From: Desulfuromonas acetexigens
GTDB taxonomy: Bacteria > Desulfobacterota > Desulfuromonadia > Desulfuromonadales > Trichloromonadaceae
Direction of reading: 5' to 3'
DNA: 64,000 nucleotides
Assembly (NCBI RefSeq): GCF_900111775.1
Contig: NZ_FOJJ01000039.1
Span: forward strand, 1-64,000
In this document: positions 25,460 through 34,847 of the stretch, piece after piece
Layout: each line of letters starts with the position of its first letter
How positions within the stretch are numbered: the first letter of the stretch is position 1
Notes under the pieces: generated by a model
What the model was told of the DNA's origin: nothing
The model's input: the letters and a program-made list of their open reading frames with translations, nothing else
Databases searched by the model: none
Position numbers and translations under genes: made by a program

Positions 25460-27658
25460 TCAGGTGGGATGGGCGGCGAGAAACGGGAGGAGTTTTTCCA
25501 GTTCGAGGGGGCGGCAGTAGTGGTAGCCCTGGCCGATGGGGCAGCCGGCATTGAGCAGATAATCGTGCTGGGCCTGGGTTTCGACCCCCTCGGCGACAAA
25601 GGCGATTTCCAACCCTTGGGCCATGGCCAGCACGGCGGTGATGATGGTGTTGCGCTCGCTCGCCTGGGTGATGTTCTGGACGAAACAGCGATCGAGTTTC
25701 AGGGTGTGCAGGGGCAGACTGTGCAGGTAGCCAAGGGAGGAGTAGCCGGTGCCGAAATCGTCGACGGCGATGGTGACCCCGGCATGGGCCAGGGCGGTGA
25801 GGTTGGCCATCGACTTGTTCATGTCGCGCATGATGCTGTTTTCGGTGATTTCGATCTCGAGCACGGCGGGGTCCAGGCCGTGGCAGGCGAGGATGGCGAG
25901 GACGCACTGGTCGAAGTCGTCCGTCTCGAACTGCTGGGGGGAGACGTTGACGGCGATTTTCAGGTCGCCGAAACCCCGCTCCCGCAGGACGGCGGCATCC
26001 CGGCAGGCACGGCGCAGCACCCAGTCGCCGAGCTCGCGGATCAGTTTGGTCTCCTCGGCGATGGGGACGAACTCCGCCGGCGGCAGCAGCCCCCGCTGCG
26101 GATGGGCCCAGCGCACCAGCGCTTCCAGGCCGACGATGCGCCCTTGGGCCATATCTACCTGCGGCTGGTAGTGAAGGCGCAGCTCGTCATGACAGATGGC
26201 CCGGGGCAGCCCCGATTCGATATCCAGAAACTGGGAGCTGTCTTGGCGCATGTCGCTCGAATAGAGACAGAAACCGTTGCGTCCCGTTTCCTTGACCCGG
26301 TACATGGCCAGGTCGGCGTGGCGCAGCAGCGTCTCTTTGCTCTCCCCCTGATCGGGGTAGAGGGCGACACCGATGCTGAAGGTGATGCGCAATTCCTGGC
26401 CCTGATGATGGAAGGGCCGGCTGCCGACGGCGAGAATCTTTCGGGCGATGACCGAGGCGTCCTCGGCCTTGGCGATTCCCGGCAGCAGTAGGACGAATTC
26501 GTCGCCGCCGACCCGCGCCAGGGTGTCCCCCTCGCGCAGGCAGCGCTTGAGTTTCATCGCCACCGCCTGCAACAGCTCGTCGCCGGCAAAGTGGCCGAGG
26601 GTATCGTTGATCTTCTTGAAGCGGTCGAGATCGAGGGACATCAGGGCGAGCTTGCCGCCGGAACGTTTAGCCTGACCCAGGGCGATTTCCAGCCGGTCGT
26701 TGAAGAGGGTGCGGTTGGGCAGGCTGGTGAGAACGTCGTGGTAGCGATGGTAGCGCAGCAGCGCCTCGGACTGTTTGCGGTCGCCGATGTCCCGGGCCAC
26801 GCCGTAGGTCGCGGCGGCGCCCCGGGTGCCGCGGCCATCGGCGGTGTAGGTGCCGCCTGGCGAGAGTTCGGTGGCGATGGCCCGCACCTCGACATAGCGC
26901 AGGTCGTCGCAGTTCTGCACGCGCAAGCGCAACTCCATGCGTTTGGTAGAGCGGCCGCCGCCGGGATGGTGGATGAGATTGAAGGCGTAGCGCGCCCGGT
27001 CGCGATCCTTGTCGTAGACGATTTCCGAGAAATGACGGCCGAGCAGATCGTCGACCCGGCAGCCGAGCAGGCTTTCGACCCGGTCGTTGACAAAGGAAAA
27101 ACGCCCCTCGCCGTCGAGCATGAAGAAGAGGTCGGGGGCGCTGTTGACGATGAAACGATGCAGTTCCTCGGAGCCCTGCAAGCGCTTCTGGATGATGAAG
27201 TAGTCCTGTTTCCGGCGGCACCGATCGAGGTTCGCGGCGATGGTGGCGAGCAGGGTTTCGGGGGGGCAGGGCTTGGCGAGAAAATCCGCCGCCCCCTTAC
27301 GGAAGGCGCTCGTCGCCTGGTCGAAGGTCGTCTCCCCGCTGAGGATGATGACGCTGCTGTCGATCCCCCGTTGCCGCAGGGTGTCGAGCAGTTGCTGACC
27401 GGACATTCCCGGCATGTTGAGATCAAGCAGGAGCAGGTCGAAGCTTTCCCGCTCGAGCAGGGCGAGGGCTGTGCCGCCGTCCTCGGCACAGACAACCTGG
27501 TAGCCGGAGAGTTCGAGCAGGCTGCGCAGGCTCTCGCGCATGGGGGGCTCGTCGTCCACCACCAGTAGTTTGGGGGGGAAGAGCTCCTGTTGTTCCTCTC
27601 TCTCCTCTTGGTCGGCGGACGTCACGGGCGACATGGCAGGGCGGGAGCGTTCAGGCAT
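25460..27658 (-). CDS. response regulator with PAS, GGDEF and EAL domains
   Basis: The 732-residue protein has a receiver domain (about 28-145, predicted phospho-aspartate D79 in LLLLDLNMPG), PAS (about 175-290), GGDEF (about 310-465) and EAL (about 480-725). GGDEF is intact and preceded by an I-site REGD; the EAL motif (GLEALVRW) is also intact, so both synthesis and breakdown of c-di-GMP are possible. ATG 27658 follows GGGAGGCG and overlaps the stop of the HDOD histidine kinase by 8 bases. That kinase is the likely phosphodonor. Confidence 0.92.
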   Translation of the reverse strand: MPERSRPAMSPVTSADQEEREEQQELFPPKLLVVDDEPPMRESLRSLLELSGYQVVCAEDGGTALALLERESFDLLLLDLNMPGMSGQQLLDTLRQRGIDSSVIILSGETTFDQATSAFRKGAADFLAKPCPPETLLATIAANLDRCRRKQDYFIIQKRLQGSEELHRFIVNSAPDLFFMLDGEGRFSFVNDRVESLLGCRVDDLLGRHFSEIVYDKDRDRARYAFNLIHHPGGGRSTKRMELRLRVQNCDDLRYVEVRAIATELSPGGTYTADGRGTRGAAATYGVARDIGDRKQSEALLRYHRYHDVLTSLPNRTLFNDRLEIALGQAKRSGGKLALMSLDLDRFKKINDTLGHFAGDELLQAVAMKLKRCLREGDTLARVGGDEFVLLLPGIAKAEDASVIARKILAVGSRPFHHQGQELRITFSIGVALYPDQGESKETLLRHADLAMYRVKETGRNGFCLYSSDMRQDSSQFLDIESGLPRAICHDELRLHYQPQVDMAQGRIVGLEALVRWAHPQRGLLPPAEFVPIAEETKLIRELGDWVLRRACRDAAVLRERGFGDLKIAVNVSPQQFETDDFDQCVLAILACHGLDPAVLEIEITENSIMRDMNKSMANLTALAHAGVTIAVDDFGTGYSSLGYLHSLPLHTLKLDRCFVQNITQASERNTIITAVLAMAQGLEIAFVAEGVETQAQHDYLLNAGCPIGQGYHYCRPLELEKLLPFLAAHPT

Positions 27659-29747
27659 GGGCGGACGCCTCCCGGGGCAGGGTGCGCGGCAGGAGGATCT
27701 GAAAACGCGTGCCGGTCGTCGGGCCGGAGGCGCAGCTGATTTCGGCACCGAGCTGATCGAGCAGCTGTTTGACGATACTCAGCCCAAGCCCGGCATGCCC
27801 CGGCTTGGTGCTCGTGACCGGGGTGAAAAGCTCGTTCAGAACGTGCTCGGGCAGGCCCGGGCCGTTGTCACCGATGCGCAGCTCGACAAAGAGGGCGCCG
27901 TTCTTGTGGATCCGGTCGCGGGTGGCAAGGTCGATGCGTCCCCCTTTGGGGAGGGCTTCGGCGGCATTCTTGACCAGGTTCATCACCACCTGGCGCAACG
28001 CGCCGGGGCTCAGGGTCAGGGCAGGGATGCTCTCATCCAGATCGAGCTCGGCCCGAATTTTTTTCCCCTGAAAGAGGCCGTCAGCGAAGATCGTACAGAG
28101 GTCGGCGATGGTCCGGTTCAGCTCCAGCCGCTCCTCGCCGGGGGCGGGAGGCTGTTCCAGATCCTTGAAACGCGCCAGCAGATCGCCGACCCGGGCGAGC
28201 TCCTCGCGCAGAACGGCCAGTTCCTTGACGGGGCCGCCTTCCCCCAGCTTGAGGCCGAGAACATGCAGATAATTGGTGATGACGGCCAGAGGATTATTCA
28301 CCTCGTGCAGCAGCTTGCGGACTTCCAGGTTGCGCTGTTGGCGCCCTACGCTCTCCTCGGTTTCACGGGCCGCTTCGGCCTCGCGGGCCTGAAGGAGCAG
28401 GAGCGCCAGTTGCCCGGCGAAGAGGTTCAGGCCCGTCCGCCATTCGTCCAGGGGCAGGCGGCGTGGCGAGGGGATACCCGCCACCGCTACGCCGAGGGGA
28501 ACCTCCCCGGCGATCAGCGGGAGGACGAGCAGCCCGGGGGCCTTGAGCAGGCGGCGCAGCTGTTCGTCGACGAGGGCTTCCGTTTCGCCAGAGCTGCGGT
28601 CGAAGGAGGAGAGGGGCCGAGCCTCGCGCAAGGCCCGGCCCAGGAGGCCCGCGGAGCTTTGCCAGTCGAGGGAATAGCCGGAACAGGCGGGATGGGCGGG
28701 GGAGGGTTGGCCGAGCAAACGTTCGCCGGAGGCGTCGCAGAGGAAGAATTCGACCTCGTCGAGGGCGAAAACCAGCGCCAGATCCCGGCGGATGCGTTCG
28801 AGAGCGGCCCGGGTGTCGAGGCCGGTCGAATGCAGGCCACCGGTGCCGCCGAGCAAAGCCAGGTTGCGGGCGTAGTCAGCCAGTTCCCGCCGTGCCGGAC
28901 TGGCCTCCCGGCCCGTTCCGGTGCCGAGATCGATAGCGAAGCCCTGGGCCGTTTCCAGCACCTCCGCTCGGGTTCGGTGAAAGACTTCCGCAAGAAGGGT
29001 GGCGTTGAGGCCGAAGAATTGGTCGTCGAGGTCCGTTGGTGGGAGGGCACCAGTGCCGGTGCCGCGGCTCAGGCGCGTCGCCAGATTGAAGAGTTTGACC
29101 AGAGGCGGGCTTTCGCCCAGGTCGCTTCGCGGATAATTCTGGTAGCGCACGGCGTCGGCCAGAAAGGGGGAGGTCGGCCATTGGCGCAGGAGTTCGGCAC
29201 CGACCTCGGCGCCGGTGGTCGCGAAACGGTCCCGTTCCACTTGTTCGATCCGTGCCTCGGTCTCATCCATGAAGAGGATGTCTCGATAAGGCTCGGGAAA
29301 ATTCTCCAGCAGCACCAGCTGCCCAAGACGGTGCAACAGGCCCGCGAGGTAGGCCTCTTCCGGAGCCGGATAGCCGGTCAGGCGGGCGAGGTCGCGAGCC
29401 AGGTGGGCGCAGAGCAGGGAGCGAAACCAGAGGGCGGCGGTAAAGCTTTCATGCCCGGGGGAAAGTTGGCTGAAATACTGGTGAACGGCGCTGGTCAGAG
29501 CCAGTCGGCGCACCGTGTCGAGGCCTAGAACCACGAGCAGGCGGCGGATCTGGGTGACCTCGGCCCATGGGCGGTAGCAGGCAGTATGGGCAAGATGGAG
29601 GATTTTTGCCGAAAGGGCGGGTTCCTGCTCGATAACCCGGGCCAGTTCTTCGAATTCGACCTGGGGCTTATGACACAACTTGAGGAGCGTCACCAGAACT
29701 TCTGGAACGGATGGAATCCTCTCGATGCGCAGATCTTCCAGGATCAT
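27651..29747 (-). CDS. HDOD-domain sensor histidine kinase
   Basis: The roughly 698-residue cytoplasmic protein has an N-terminal HDOD domain (about 10-205), a GAF-like middle region (about 290-430), a HisKA-type helix with EVNNPL around residue 475, and a HATPase domain with NLVKNAAEAL, DNGPGLP and GLGLSIVK boxes. The phospho-accepting histidine is in the LLHEVNNPL box. HDOD domains are common in nucleotide-signalling and chemotaxis proteins of this group. ATG 29747 is preferred over the in-frame GTG 29759. It overlaps and precedes the REC-GGDEF-EAL gene, so the two likely form a phosphorelay controlling c-di-GMP. Confidence 0.88.
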   Translation of the reverse strand: MILEDLRIERIPSVPEVLVTLLKLCHKPQVEFEELARVIEQEPALSAKILHLAHTACYRPWAEVTQIRRLLVVLGLDTVRRLALTSAVHQYFSQLSPGHESFTAALWFRSLLCAHLARDLARLTGYPAPEEAYLAGLLHRLGQLVLLENFPEPYRDILFMDETEARIEQVERDRFATTGAEVGAELLRQWPTSPFLADAVRYQNYPRSDLGESPPLVKLFNLATRLSRGTGTGALPPTDLDDQFFGLNATLLAEVFHRTRAEVLETAQGFAIDLGTGTGREASPARRELADYARNLALLGGTGGLHSTGLDTRAALERIRRDLALVFALDEVEFFLCDASGERLLGQPSPAHPACSGYSLDWQSSAGLLGRALREARPLSSFDRSSGETEALVDEQLRRLLKAPGLLVLPLIAGEVPLGVAVAGIPSPRRLPLDEWRTGLNLFAGQLALLLLQAREAEAARETEESVGRQQRNLEVRKLLHEVNNPLAVITNYLHVLGLKLGEGGPVKELAVLREELARVGDLLARFKDLEQPPAPGEERLELNRTIADLCTIFADGLFQGKKIRAELDLDESIPALTLSPGALRQVVMNLVKNAAEALPKGGRIDLATRDRIHKNGALFVELRIGDNGPGLPEHVLNELFTPVTSTKPGHAGLGLSIVKQLLDQLGAEISCASGPTTGTRFQILLPRTLPREASAHA

Positions 29748-29759
29748 GGCCACCGGCAC

Positions 29760-30123
29760 CTTTGATGCTTGGCAAAAAGCATCCGCTTCGGCTCAAACCA
29801 AGCCCGGAGACCACTTCGGGTTTTCCCGGAATGGGCGGGGGTGGATTTGCTGAATGTTTTTTCGGGAGAAGGCTTCGCGGGAACAATTTAATCTTTGGTT
29901 ATCATAATCATAAAAAAGCCTCTCAGGTCAAGGGTTAAAATGGCTATCTCCTTGAAGAAAAAGGATTATCATAGAAAATGAAAGATCTGTTCGGCCCTTG
30001 TCCCGAGCTTTTCGCCAACTCGACAAGGGCCGGTTAGGTTGGGGATTTCTCAGTAAATCCCCGGGGAATTTGTTGGGGAATTTCCTGTTGCTCTCTGCCG
30101 GGGATCTTGTTAGGATGGGCGCC
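29760..30123. other. divergent intergenic region
   Basis: Lies between the leftward HDOD kinase gene and the Mn riboswitch. It is AT-rich around 29890-29980, consistent with promoters, but no clear box could be assigned. No gene is seen. Confidence 0.45.
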
Positions 30124-30236
30124 GGAAAAAAGGGGAGTAGCATCCGGAACGCCTCCGGCCCGCGCTTCGTCAATACGGTGAGCTTTCACCCGGACGCGGG
30201 AGCCACGACAGCCGTCGCGCCTTGCAAGACCTTTGT
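30124..30236 (+). promoter_or_regulatory. yybP-ykoY (manganese) riboswitch aptamer
   Basis: Carries the two conserved loops of this class, GGGGAGTAGC (30132-30141) and CGTCAATACG (30168-30177), separated and followed by GC-rich helices. It closes with GCAAGACCTTTG, whose CCTTT (30230-30234) pairs with AAAGG (30129-30133) to make P1. It lies directly upstream of a terC-family gene, the classic target (alx/mntP type). Mn2+ binding should stabilise P1 and prevent the following terminator. Confidence 0.9.
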
Positions 30237-30276
30237 CCATGACATTCACCAATGTCCTGGGGAAAGGTTTTTTTTT
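30229..30276 (+). terminator. riboswitch-controlled terminator upstream of terC
   Basis: ACCTTT (30229-30234, the 3' strand of the aptamer P1) can instead pair with AAAGGT (30263-30268). It sits around an inner stem GACATT/AATGTC and is followed by nine T residues (30268-30276). P1 and this terminator are mutually exclusive, so control is at transcription elongation. Confidence 0.85.
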
Positions 30277-30313
30277 GCCCGGGACGCAAAAACGCGCAAG
30301 GAGAAATGAATCG

Positions 30314-31324
30314 ATGAATACCCTGTGGATGTGGCTCGGCTTCAACCTGTTCGTCCTAGTTTTGTTGGCGCTCGATCTCGGTGTGCTCCACCGAAAAGGC
30401 CAGGAGGTGGGGATTCGCGAAGCCTTGTGGCTGAGCTTCGGCTATTTCGTCCTCGCCCTCCTTTTCGGCGCCGGCGTCTGGCATTTTCTCGGGCGGGAAT
30501 CGGGGGTCGAGTTCTTTACCGGCTATCTCCTGGAAAAGAGCCTGAGCGTCGACAATATCTTCGTTTTCGTGCTCATTTTCGGCCACTTCGCGGTGCCGGC
30601 TCAGTATCAGCATCGGGTGCTCTTCTGGGGGATTCTCGGCGCCCTGGTCATGCGCGCCGCGCTGATTCTGGTCGGCGCCTCGATCATCTCGGCCTTCCAC
30701 TGGGTCATCTACGTCTTCGGCGCTTTTCTTGTCTTCACCGGCGTGCGCATGCTGATGACCATCAACCAGGAACCGGACATGGAGGGAAACCGCCTCGTTC
30801 GGCTGGTCCGCCGCCGTTTCCGGGTTACCCAAGACTACGAGGGGAATCGCTTTTTCGTTCGCCGCGACGGTCTCTTGTTTCTGACCCCGCTGATGGTGGT
30901 ACTGATCCTGGTTGAAGTCACCGACGTCGTCTTCGCCCTCGACTCCATCCCGGCCATTTTCGCCGTCACCACCGACCCCTTCATCGTCTATACTTCCAAT
31001 GTCTTCGCCATTCTCGGCCTGCGCGCCCTGTACTTTGCCCTGGTCGGAATCATCCACCGCTTCCATTATCTCAAGTACGGGCTTTCGCTGGTGCTGATGG
31101 TGGTCGGCGCCAAGATGCTGATCAACGCCGCCTTCGGCAAGGTCATCCCAACCGAGGCGGCGCTGCTCGTCACCGCTCTGCTCATCGGCGGCTCGATGCT
31201 CATCTCCGTTGTCAAGACCCGCGTCCTGCCCGCCGAGGCGGCCGCCGCCGAGACGCGGCTCGGCTGGGTGCCGGGAAGCCCGGCCAAGACGGAGGAAAAG
31301 ACGGAGGAAAAAGGGGCGGATTGA
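30314..31324 (+). CDS. TerC/Alx family membrane protein (probable Mn2+ exporter)
   Basis: The 336-residue protein has about nine membrane helices and the TerC signature acidic residues (ALDLGVLHRK, EKSLSVDNIFVF, EVTDVVFALDSIPA). The family exports Mn2+ or protects from metal and alkaline stress, and the preceding Mn riboswitch supports manganese export here. ATG 30314 has AAGGAG ten bases upstream. The C-terminal ~25 residues are a Glu/Lys-rich tail. Confidence 0.93.
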   Translation: MNTLWMWLGFNLFVLVLLALDLGVLHRKGQEVGIREALWLSFGYFVLALLFGAGVWHFLGRESGVEFFTGYLLEKSLSVDNIFVFVLIFGHFAVPAQYQHRVLFWGILGALVMRAALILVGASIISAFHWVIYVFGAFLVFTGVRMLMTINQEPDMEGNRLVRLVRRRFRVTQDYEGNRFFVRRDGLLFLTPLMVVLILVEVTDVVFALDSIPAIFAVTTDPFIVYTSNVFAILGLRALYFALVGIIHRFHYLKYGLSLVLMVVGAKMLINAAFGKVIPTEAALLVTALLIGGSMLISVVKTRVLPAEAAAAETRLGWVPGSPAKTEEKTEEKGAD

Positions 31325-31370
31325 GCGGCCGACAATTTTTGTCTCGTTGCTGAAAAAAGGATTTTTTTAG

Positions 31371-32684
31371 ATGGAAACTCTCTGGTTTGAACTGGTGATC
31401 GTCTTGCTGCTGATTCTGGCCAACGGCTTTTTCGCCGGGGCCGAGCTCGCCATCGTTTCGGTGCGGCGCGGCCGCATCGCCCAACTGGTTGCCGAAGGCC
31501 GGCCCGGCGCGAAGGTGCTGGAAGGATTGCAGGCCGATCCCCATCGTTTTCTCGCCACGGTGCAGATCGGCGTGACGGTGGTCGGTACCCTCGCCTCCGC
31601 CGTCGGCGGCGCCGCCGCCATCGAAGTGATCAAGCCGCTTCTGCAGCAGGCGCCGATTGAGCTGGTGCGTGATGCCGCCGAGCCCCTCTCCCTCTTTCTG
31701 GTGGTCGGCTGCATCGCTTACTTTTCCCTGATTCTCGGGGAACTGGTGCCCAAGGCGTTGGCCCTGGAATATTCGGAACGGATCGCCCTCGGCGTCGCCC
31801 GGCCGATCCATTGGCTGGCCCGGTGGGGGGGGGCGGCGGTCTTTGTCCTGACCTTGTCGAGCCGAACCGTGCTGGCGCTGCTCGGGGTCAAAGGCCGGGG
31901 CGAGCAGGCCTTCATCACCAAGGATGAGATCCAGCATCTGATCGCCGAAGGGCGGGAGAGTGGCTCGGTCTCGTCCGACGAGCAGGAATTTATCCGCAAC
32001 GTCTTCGAGTTTTCCAACACCCAGGTGCGCGAAGTGATGGTTCCCCGGCCGCGGGTGGTCGGTCTCGATCTGGAGCTTTCTCGGGAGGATGTGCTGGCGC
32101 GGGTGTTGGAACATCAGTATTCCCGCTACCCGGTCTATCGCGGCGAAATCGAGGCCGTGGTCGGCTTCGTGCACGGCAAGGATCTGTTGGCGCAAGCCGT
32201 GCGCTCAACTTCCTTCGATCTGCAAGACCTGATGCGCCCCTGTTTTTTCGTTCCGGAAACGAAACGGGTCAACGAACTGTTGCGCGAGATGCAGCGCAAA
32301 CATCTGCATATGGCCATGGTCGTCGATGAATACGGCAGCTTGAGCGGGGTGGTGACAACCGAGGATCTGCTGGAGGAACTGGTGGGGGAAATCGAGGACG
32401 AGCATGACGCGGACGAGCCGCGCCGAATCCAGCCCCTCGATAACGGCGGTTATCTGGTCGATGCGTTCATTACCCTCAAGGATCTGGAGGATTTGCTCGG
32501 TGTGCGCTCTGTCCCTGATAAGCCTTTCGACACGTTGGCGGGGTTGATTCTCTTCAAACTGGGGCACCTGCCTACGGAGGGAGAGCAACTCGACTGGAGG
32601 GATTTCCGGCTGACCTGCGTCAAAGTCAGGGGAACCGCGATTCGCCGGGTGCGCATCGAGCCCCTTGACGAAGACCTCGCCTAG
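31371..32684 (+). CDS. CNNM/CorC (hemolysin C) family transporter
   Basis: The 437-residue protein has an N-terminal DUF21 membrane domain (about 1-190; four hydrophobic segments), two CBS domains (about 210-335) and a C-terminal CorC/HlyC domain (about 350-430). The family moves or senses Mg2+/Co2+. AAAGGA precedes the ATG. It sits 46 bases after terC on the same strand, so it may be co-transcribed under the Mn riboswitch. Its TAG overlaps the stop of the convergent methyltransferase gene. Confidence 0.92.
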   Translation: METLWFELVIVLLLILANGFFAGAELAIVSVRRGRIAQLVAEGRPGAKVLEGLQADPHRFLATVQIGVTVVGTLASAVGGAAAIEVIKPLLQQAPIELVRDAAEPLSLFLVVGCIAYFSLILGELVPKALALEYSERIALGVARPIHWLARWGGAAVFVLTLSSRTVLALLGVKGRGEQAFITKDEIQHLIAEGRESGSVSSDEQEFIRNVFEFSNTQVREVMVPRPRVVGLDLELSREDVLARVLEHQYSRYPVYRGEIEAVVGFVHGKDLLAQAVRSTSFDLQDLMRPCFFVPETKRVNELLREMQRKHLHMAMVVDEYGSLSGVVTTEDLLEELVGEIEDEHDADEPRRIQPLDNGGYLVDAFITLKDLEDLLGVRSVPDKPFDTLAGLILFKLGHLPTEGEQLDWRDFRLTCVKVRGTAIRRVRIEPLDEDLA

Positions 32685-33364
32685 CTTCGGGTGAGGACAT
32701 TGAGCCGGCGCCCGCCACGGAGGACGATGCCTTCGGCGGTCTTGTAGGGGGTGAGGAAGGTGCGGATTTCCGCCAGCCGCTCGGCGGGCAGTTGAGCATG
32801 GTTGGGGACTTTGCTGGCGAAGAAGTCGGCTTCGTCGCTGAAGAGAAAGGCGGTTTCGAAGTGGATGGTCGGCCCGACCGTCCACCCGGTCAGCTCTTCT
32901 ATGGCCGACAGCGCCGCCGCCTGTTCGCGGCTTTCGTCACCGCTGCCGATACCGAAGCGCTGCTTGGCTTCCATAAAGGGGCCTTCCGCCCCCGGTTCCA
33001 GCACCATGATTGCGCCGCCGGGGCGTAGCAGCCGGCCGGCGGCTTCCAAACTGGCGGTCATGGCGCCGATGGGAACGTGGTGCAGGGAGAGGGTGTAGAT
33101 CACCAGGTCGAAGGAAGCGGGGGGGAGATCCTCGGGGACGCCGCTCGGAGCCTGGCGGAAAGTGACATTCTCAGCGGTGACAGCGGCGCGGGCCTTGGCC
33201 AGGGCCTTGCCGTCGGGGTCGGTGGCCAGGACCGAAGTGGCATAGCGGGCCAAGTCACGGGTGATACGGCCGCCGCCGCAACCGATCTCCAGCACCTTTT
33301 TGCCGGCGAGGGGATAGTGGGCGAGGATGGTGGCGATATATTGGTCGGTGGCGTCCTGAATCAT
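32681..33364 (-). CDS. class I SAM-dependent methyltransferase
   Basis: The 227-residue protein has motif I VLEIGCGGG (about 25-33), then DPDGKAL, and a C-terminal region matching Methyltransf_11-type enzymes. Substrate unknown. ATG 33364 follows AAAGGAG by seven bases; a longer frame upstream lacks such a site. It is convergent with the CNNM gene: both use the palindrome CTAG for their stop codons, so the genes overlap by 4 bases. It is divergent from the NapH-like gene across a TTGAC-N4-GTCAA site. Confidence 0.88.
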   Translation of the reverse strand: MIQDATDQYIATILAHYPLAGKKVLEIGCGGGRITRDLARYATSVLATDPDGKALAKARAAVTAENVTFRQAPSGVPEDLPPASFDLVIYTLSLHHVPIGAMTASLEAAGRLLRPGGAIMVLEPGAEGPFMEAKQRFGIGSGDESREQAAALSAIEELTGWTVGPTIHFETAFLFSDEADFFASKVPNHAQLPAERLAEIRTFLTPYKTAEGIVLRGGRRLNVLTRS

Positions 33365-33442
33365 GGTCGGCTCCTTTATCCTGTGATGAAAAGACCTCTC
33401 CGTGGCTTTGTTCGCCTTCCGCGTTTTTTCAGTCGGCAAAAT

Positions 33443-33456
33443 TTGACCGAGGTCAA
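33443..33456. promoter_or_regulatory. FNR/CRP-family operator (TTGACCGAGGTCAA)
   Basis: Perfect dyad TTGAC-N4-GTCAA between divergent genes. This form is typical of HcpR/Dnr-type regulators of nitrosative stress in deltaproteobacteria and clearly resembles FNR sites. The NapH-like ferredoxin gene starts 73 bases downstream. A second palindrome, CCGCCG-N6-CGGCGG, lies at about 33497-33514. Confidence 0.6.
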
Positions 33457-33528
33457 GGTGTTGTCGAGAGCAATCTGTTCCCATGGCACAAAACCGCCGG
33501 CCAATCGGCGGATATTTAGGAGAAGCTG

Positions 33529-34530
33529 ATGTTAACTGATTTTTTATCCCGAAGAACCCGGATACGCAACCTCATTCAGTGGCTCTTTTTTGCCTGGATT
33601 TTGGGGATCGGCGTCCGTTTCGCCCTTTTTGTCCGCCATTACGAAAGCTTCGGCGCGACTCCCTATGTCTCCCGCCCGCCCGGGGTCGAAGGGTTTCTCC
33701 CCATCGGCGCCCTGGTCAGCCTGAAATACTGGCTGACGACGGGAATCGTCGACCAGGTCCATCCGGCGGCCATGATTCTCTTGCTGACCTTCATCGCCAT
33801 GAGCTTTTTCGCGCGTAAGAGTTTCTGCTCCTGGCTCTGTCCCGTGGGCACCTTGTCCGAGGCGGTATGGAAGCTGGGGCAACGAGTTTTCGGCCGCAAC
33901 TTCCGCATCTGGACCTGGCTCGACTGGCCGTTGCGTGGGCTGAAATATCTGCTTTTGGCCTTCTTCGCCAAGATCATCTTCCTCGACATGCCGTCTTTTG
34001 CTCTCGCCTCCTTTCTTGAAACCCCCTACTGGGCGGTGAGCGACGTGAAGATGCTCCATTTCTTCATCGGCATGTCGACGACCGCTCTGGCAATCATCGC
34101 CGCGATTACCCTGCTGTCTTTCTTCTATCAGAACTTCTGGTGCCGTTATCTCTGCCCCTATGGGGCGCTGCTCGGTCTTTTCAGTTTTTTCAGCCCACTC
34201 AAGATTCGTCGCGATGCCCACACCTGCGTCGATTGCGGCAAGTGCGCCAAGGCCTGCCCATCGCGTCTGCCGGTCGATCGTAAGGCCGCCATCAGCAGCC
34301 CGGAATGCACCGGCTGTCTGAGTTGCGAGGCGGTCTGTCCGACCCGATCCCTGGCCATGGCTCCCCCGGGGGGGCGGGATCTTCTCGCCGGTTGGCGCTT
34401 TCCGCTGCTGGTGATGGCGATCTTCGCCCTGGGGGTGGGAACGGGCATGATCAGTGGACTCTGGGAGTCGAGCCTGACCGCTGAGGATTACCGGCGGCTG
34501 ATCCCCATGTCGCGTCAACTCATCCATTGA
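33529..34530 (+). CDS. NapH/MauN-type membrane ferredoxin
   Basis: The 333-residue inner-membrane protein has about five membrane helices, two CxxxCP(V/Y)G motifs on a cytoplasmic side (CSWLCPVG and CRYLCPYG) and a two-cluster ferredoxin domain (CVDCGKCAKACP, CTGCLSCEAVCP) at about 232-280. A further helix follows. Such proteins move electrons from the quinol pool or ferredoxin to periplasmic reductases (NapH, NosR, RdxA/CcoG groups). AGGAGA lies six bases before the ATG. It is alone between an FNR-like site and a strong terminator, and its partner reductase is not in the window. Confidence 0.9.
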   Translation: MLTDFLSRRTRIRNLIQWLFFAWILGIGVRFALFVRHYESFGATPYVSRPPGVEGFLPIGALVSLKYWLTTGIVDQVHPAAMILLLTFIAMSFFARKSFCSWLCPVGTLSEAVWKLGQRVFGRNFRIWTWLDWPLRGLKYLLLAFFAKIIFLDMPSFALASFLETPYWAVSDVKMLHFFIGMSTTALAIIAAITLLSFFYQNFWCRYLCPYGALLGLFSFFSPLKIRRDAHTCVDCGKCAKACPSRLPVDRKAAISSPECTGCLSCEAVCPTRSLAMAPPGGRDLLAGWRFPLLVMAIFALGVGTGMISGLWESSLTAEDYRRLIPMSRQLIH

Positions 34531-34666
34531 CCGGTGCTCATACACCTGTATAAATGCTGGATACACCCTGAAAACGACTTAATCACTAATGATTACAGTA
34601 GATTGATTCAGTTTTAGGCCGATCTAACGAAATCATCATAACGAAAAAATGTATATTTGTGTTATA

Positions 34667-34716
34667 CGCCGAGGGTCTGCGAACTGTTCGCGCAGGCCCT
34701 CGGCGTTTACTTTTTT
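34667..34716 (+). terminator. intrinsic terminator after the NapH-like gene
   Basis: Long stem CGCCGAGGGtCTGCG/CGCAGgCCCTCGGCG with one wobble pair, followed by TTTACTTTTTT. Confidence 0.9.
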
Positions 34717-34765
34717 CTCCTGTGATTTCAATAAATTGAAAATATTTTATGGGATTTTTCCAAGA

Positions 34766-34783
34766 TTGGTACGCTCCTCGCTA
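34766..34783 (+). promoter_or_regulatory. sigma-54 promoter candidate for the paired mini-genes
   Basis: TTGGTACGCTCCTCGCTA matches TTGGCACG-N4-TTGCTA at 16 of 18 positions including spacer, with GG-N10-GC exact. It is 64 bases before the first ATG. Confidence 0.55.
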
Positions 34784-34847
34784 TAGATAAAGACAACAGC
34801 AAGGCACAACGCCTCAAGCTAATCACCTGCATCCATAGGAGGACATC

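Larger units (their letters stand above)
34531..34847. other. intergenic region with terminator and sigma-54 promoter
   Basis: Holds the terminator of the NapH-like gene (34667-34716) and a promoter candidate for the paired mini-genes (34766-34783). The AT-rich stretch 34555-34665 shows nothing further. Confidence 0.6.
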
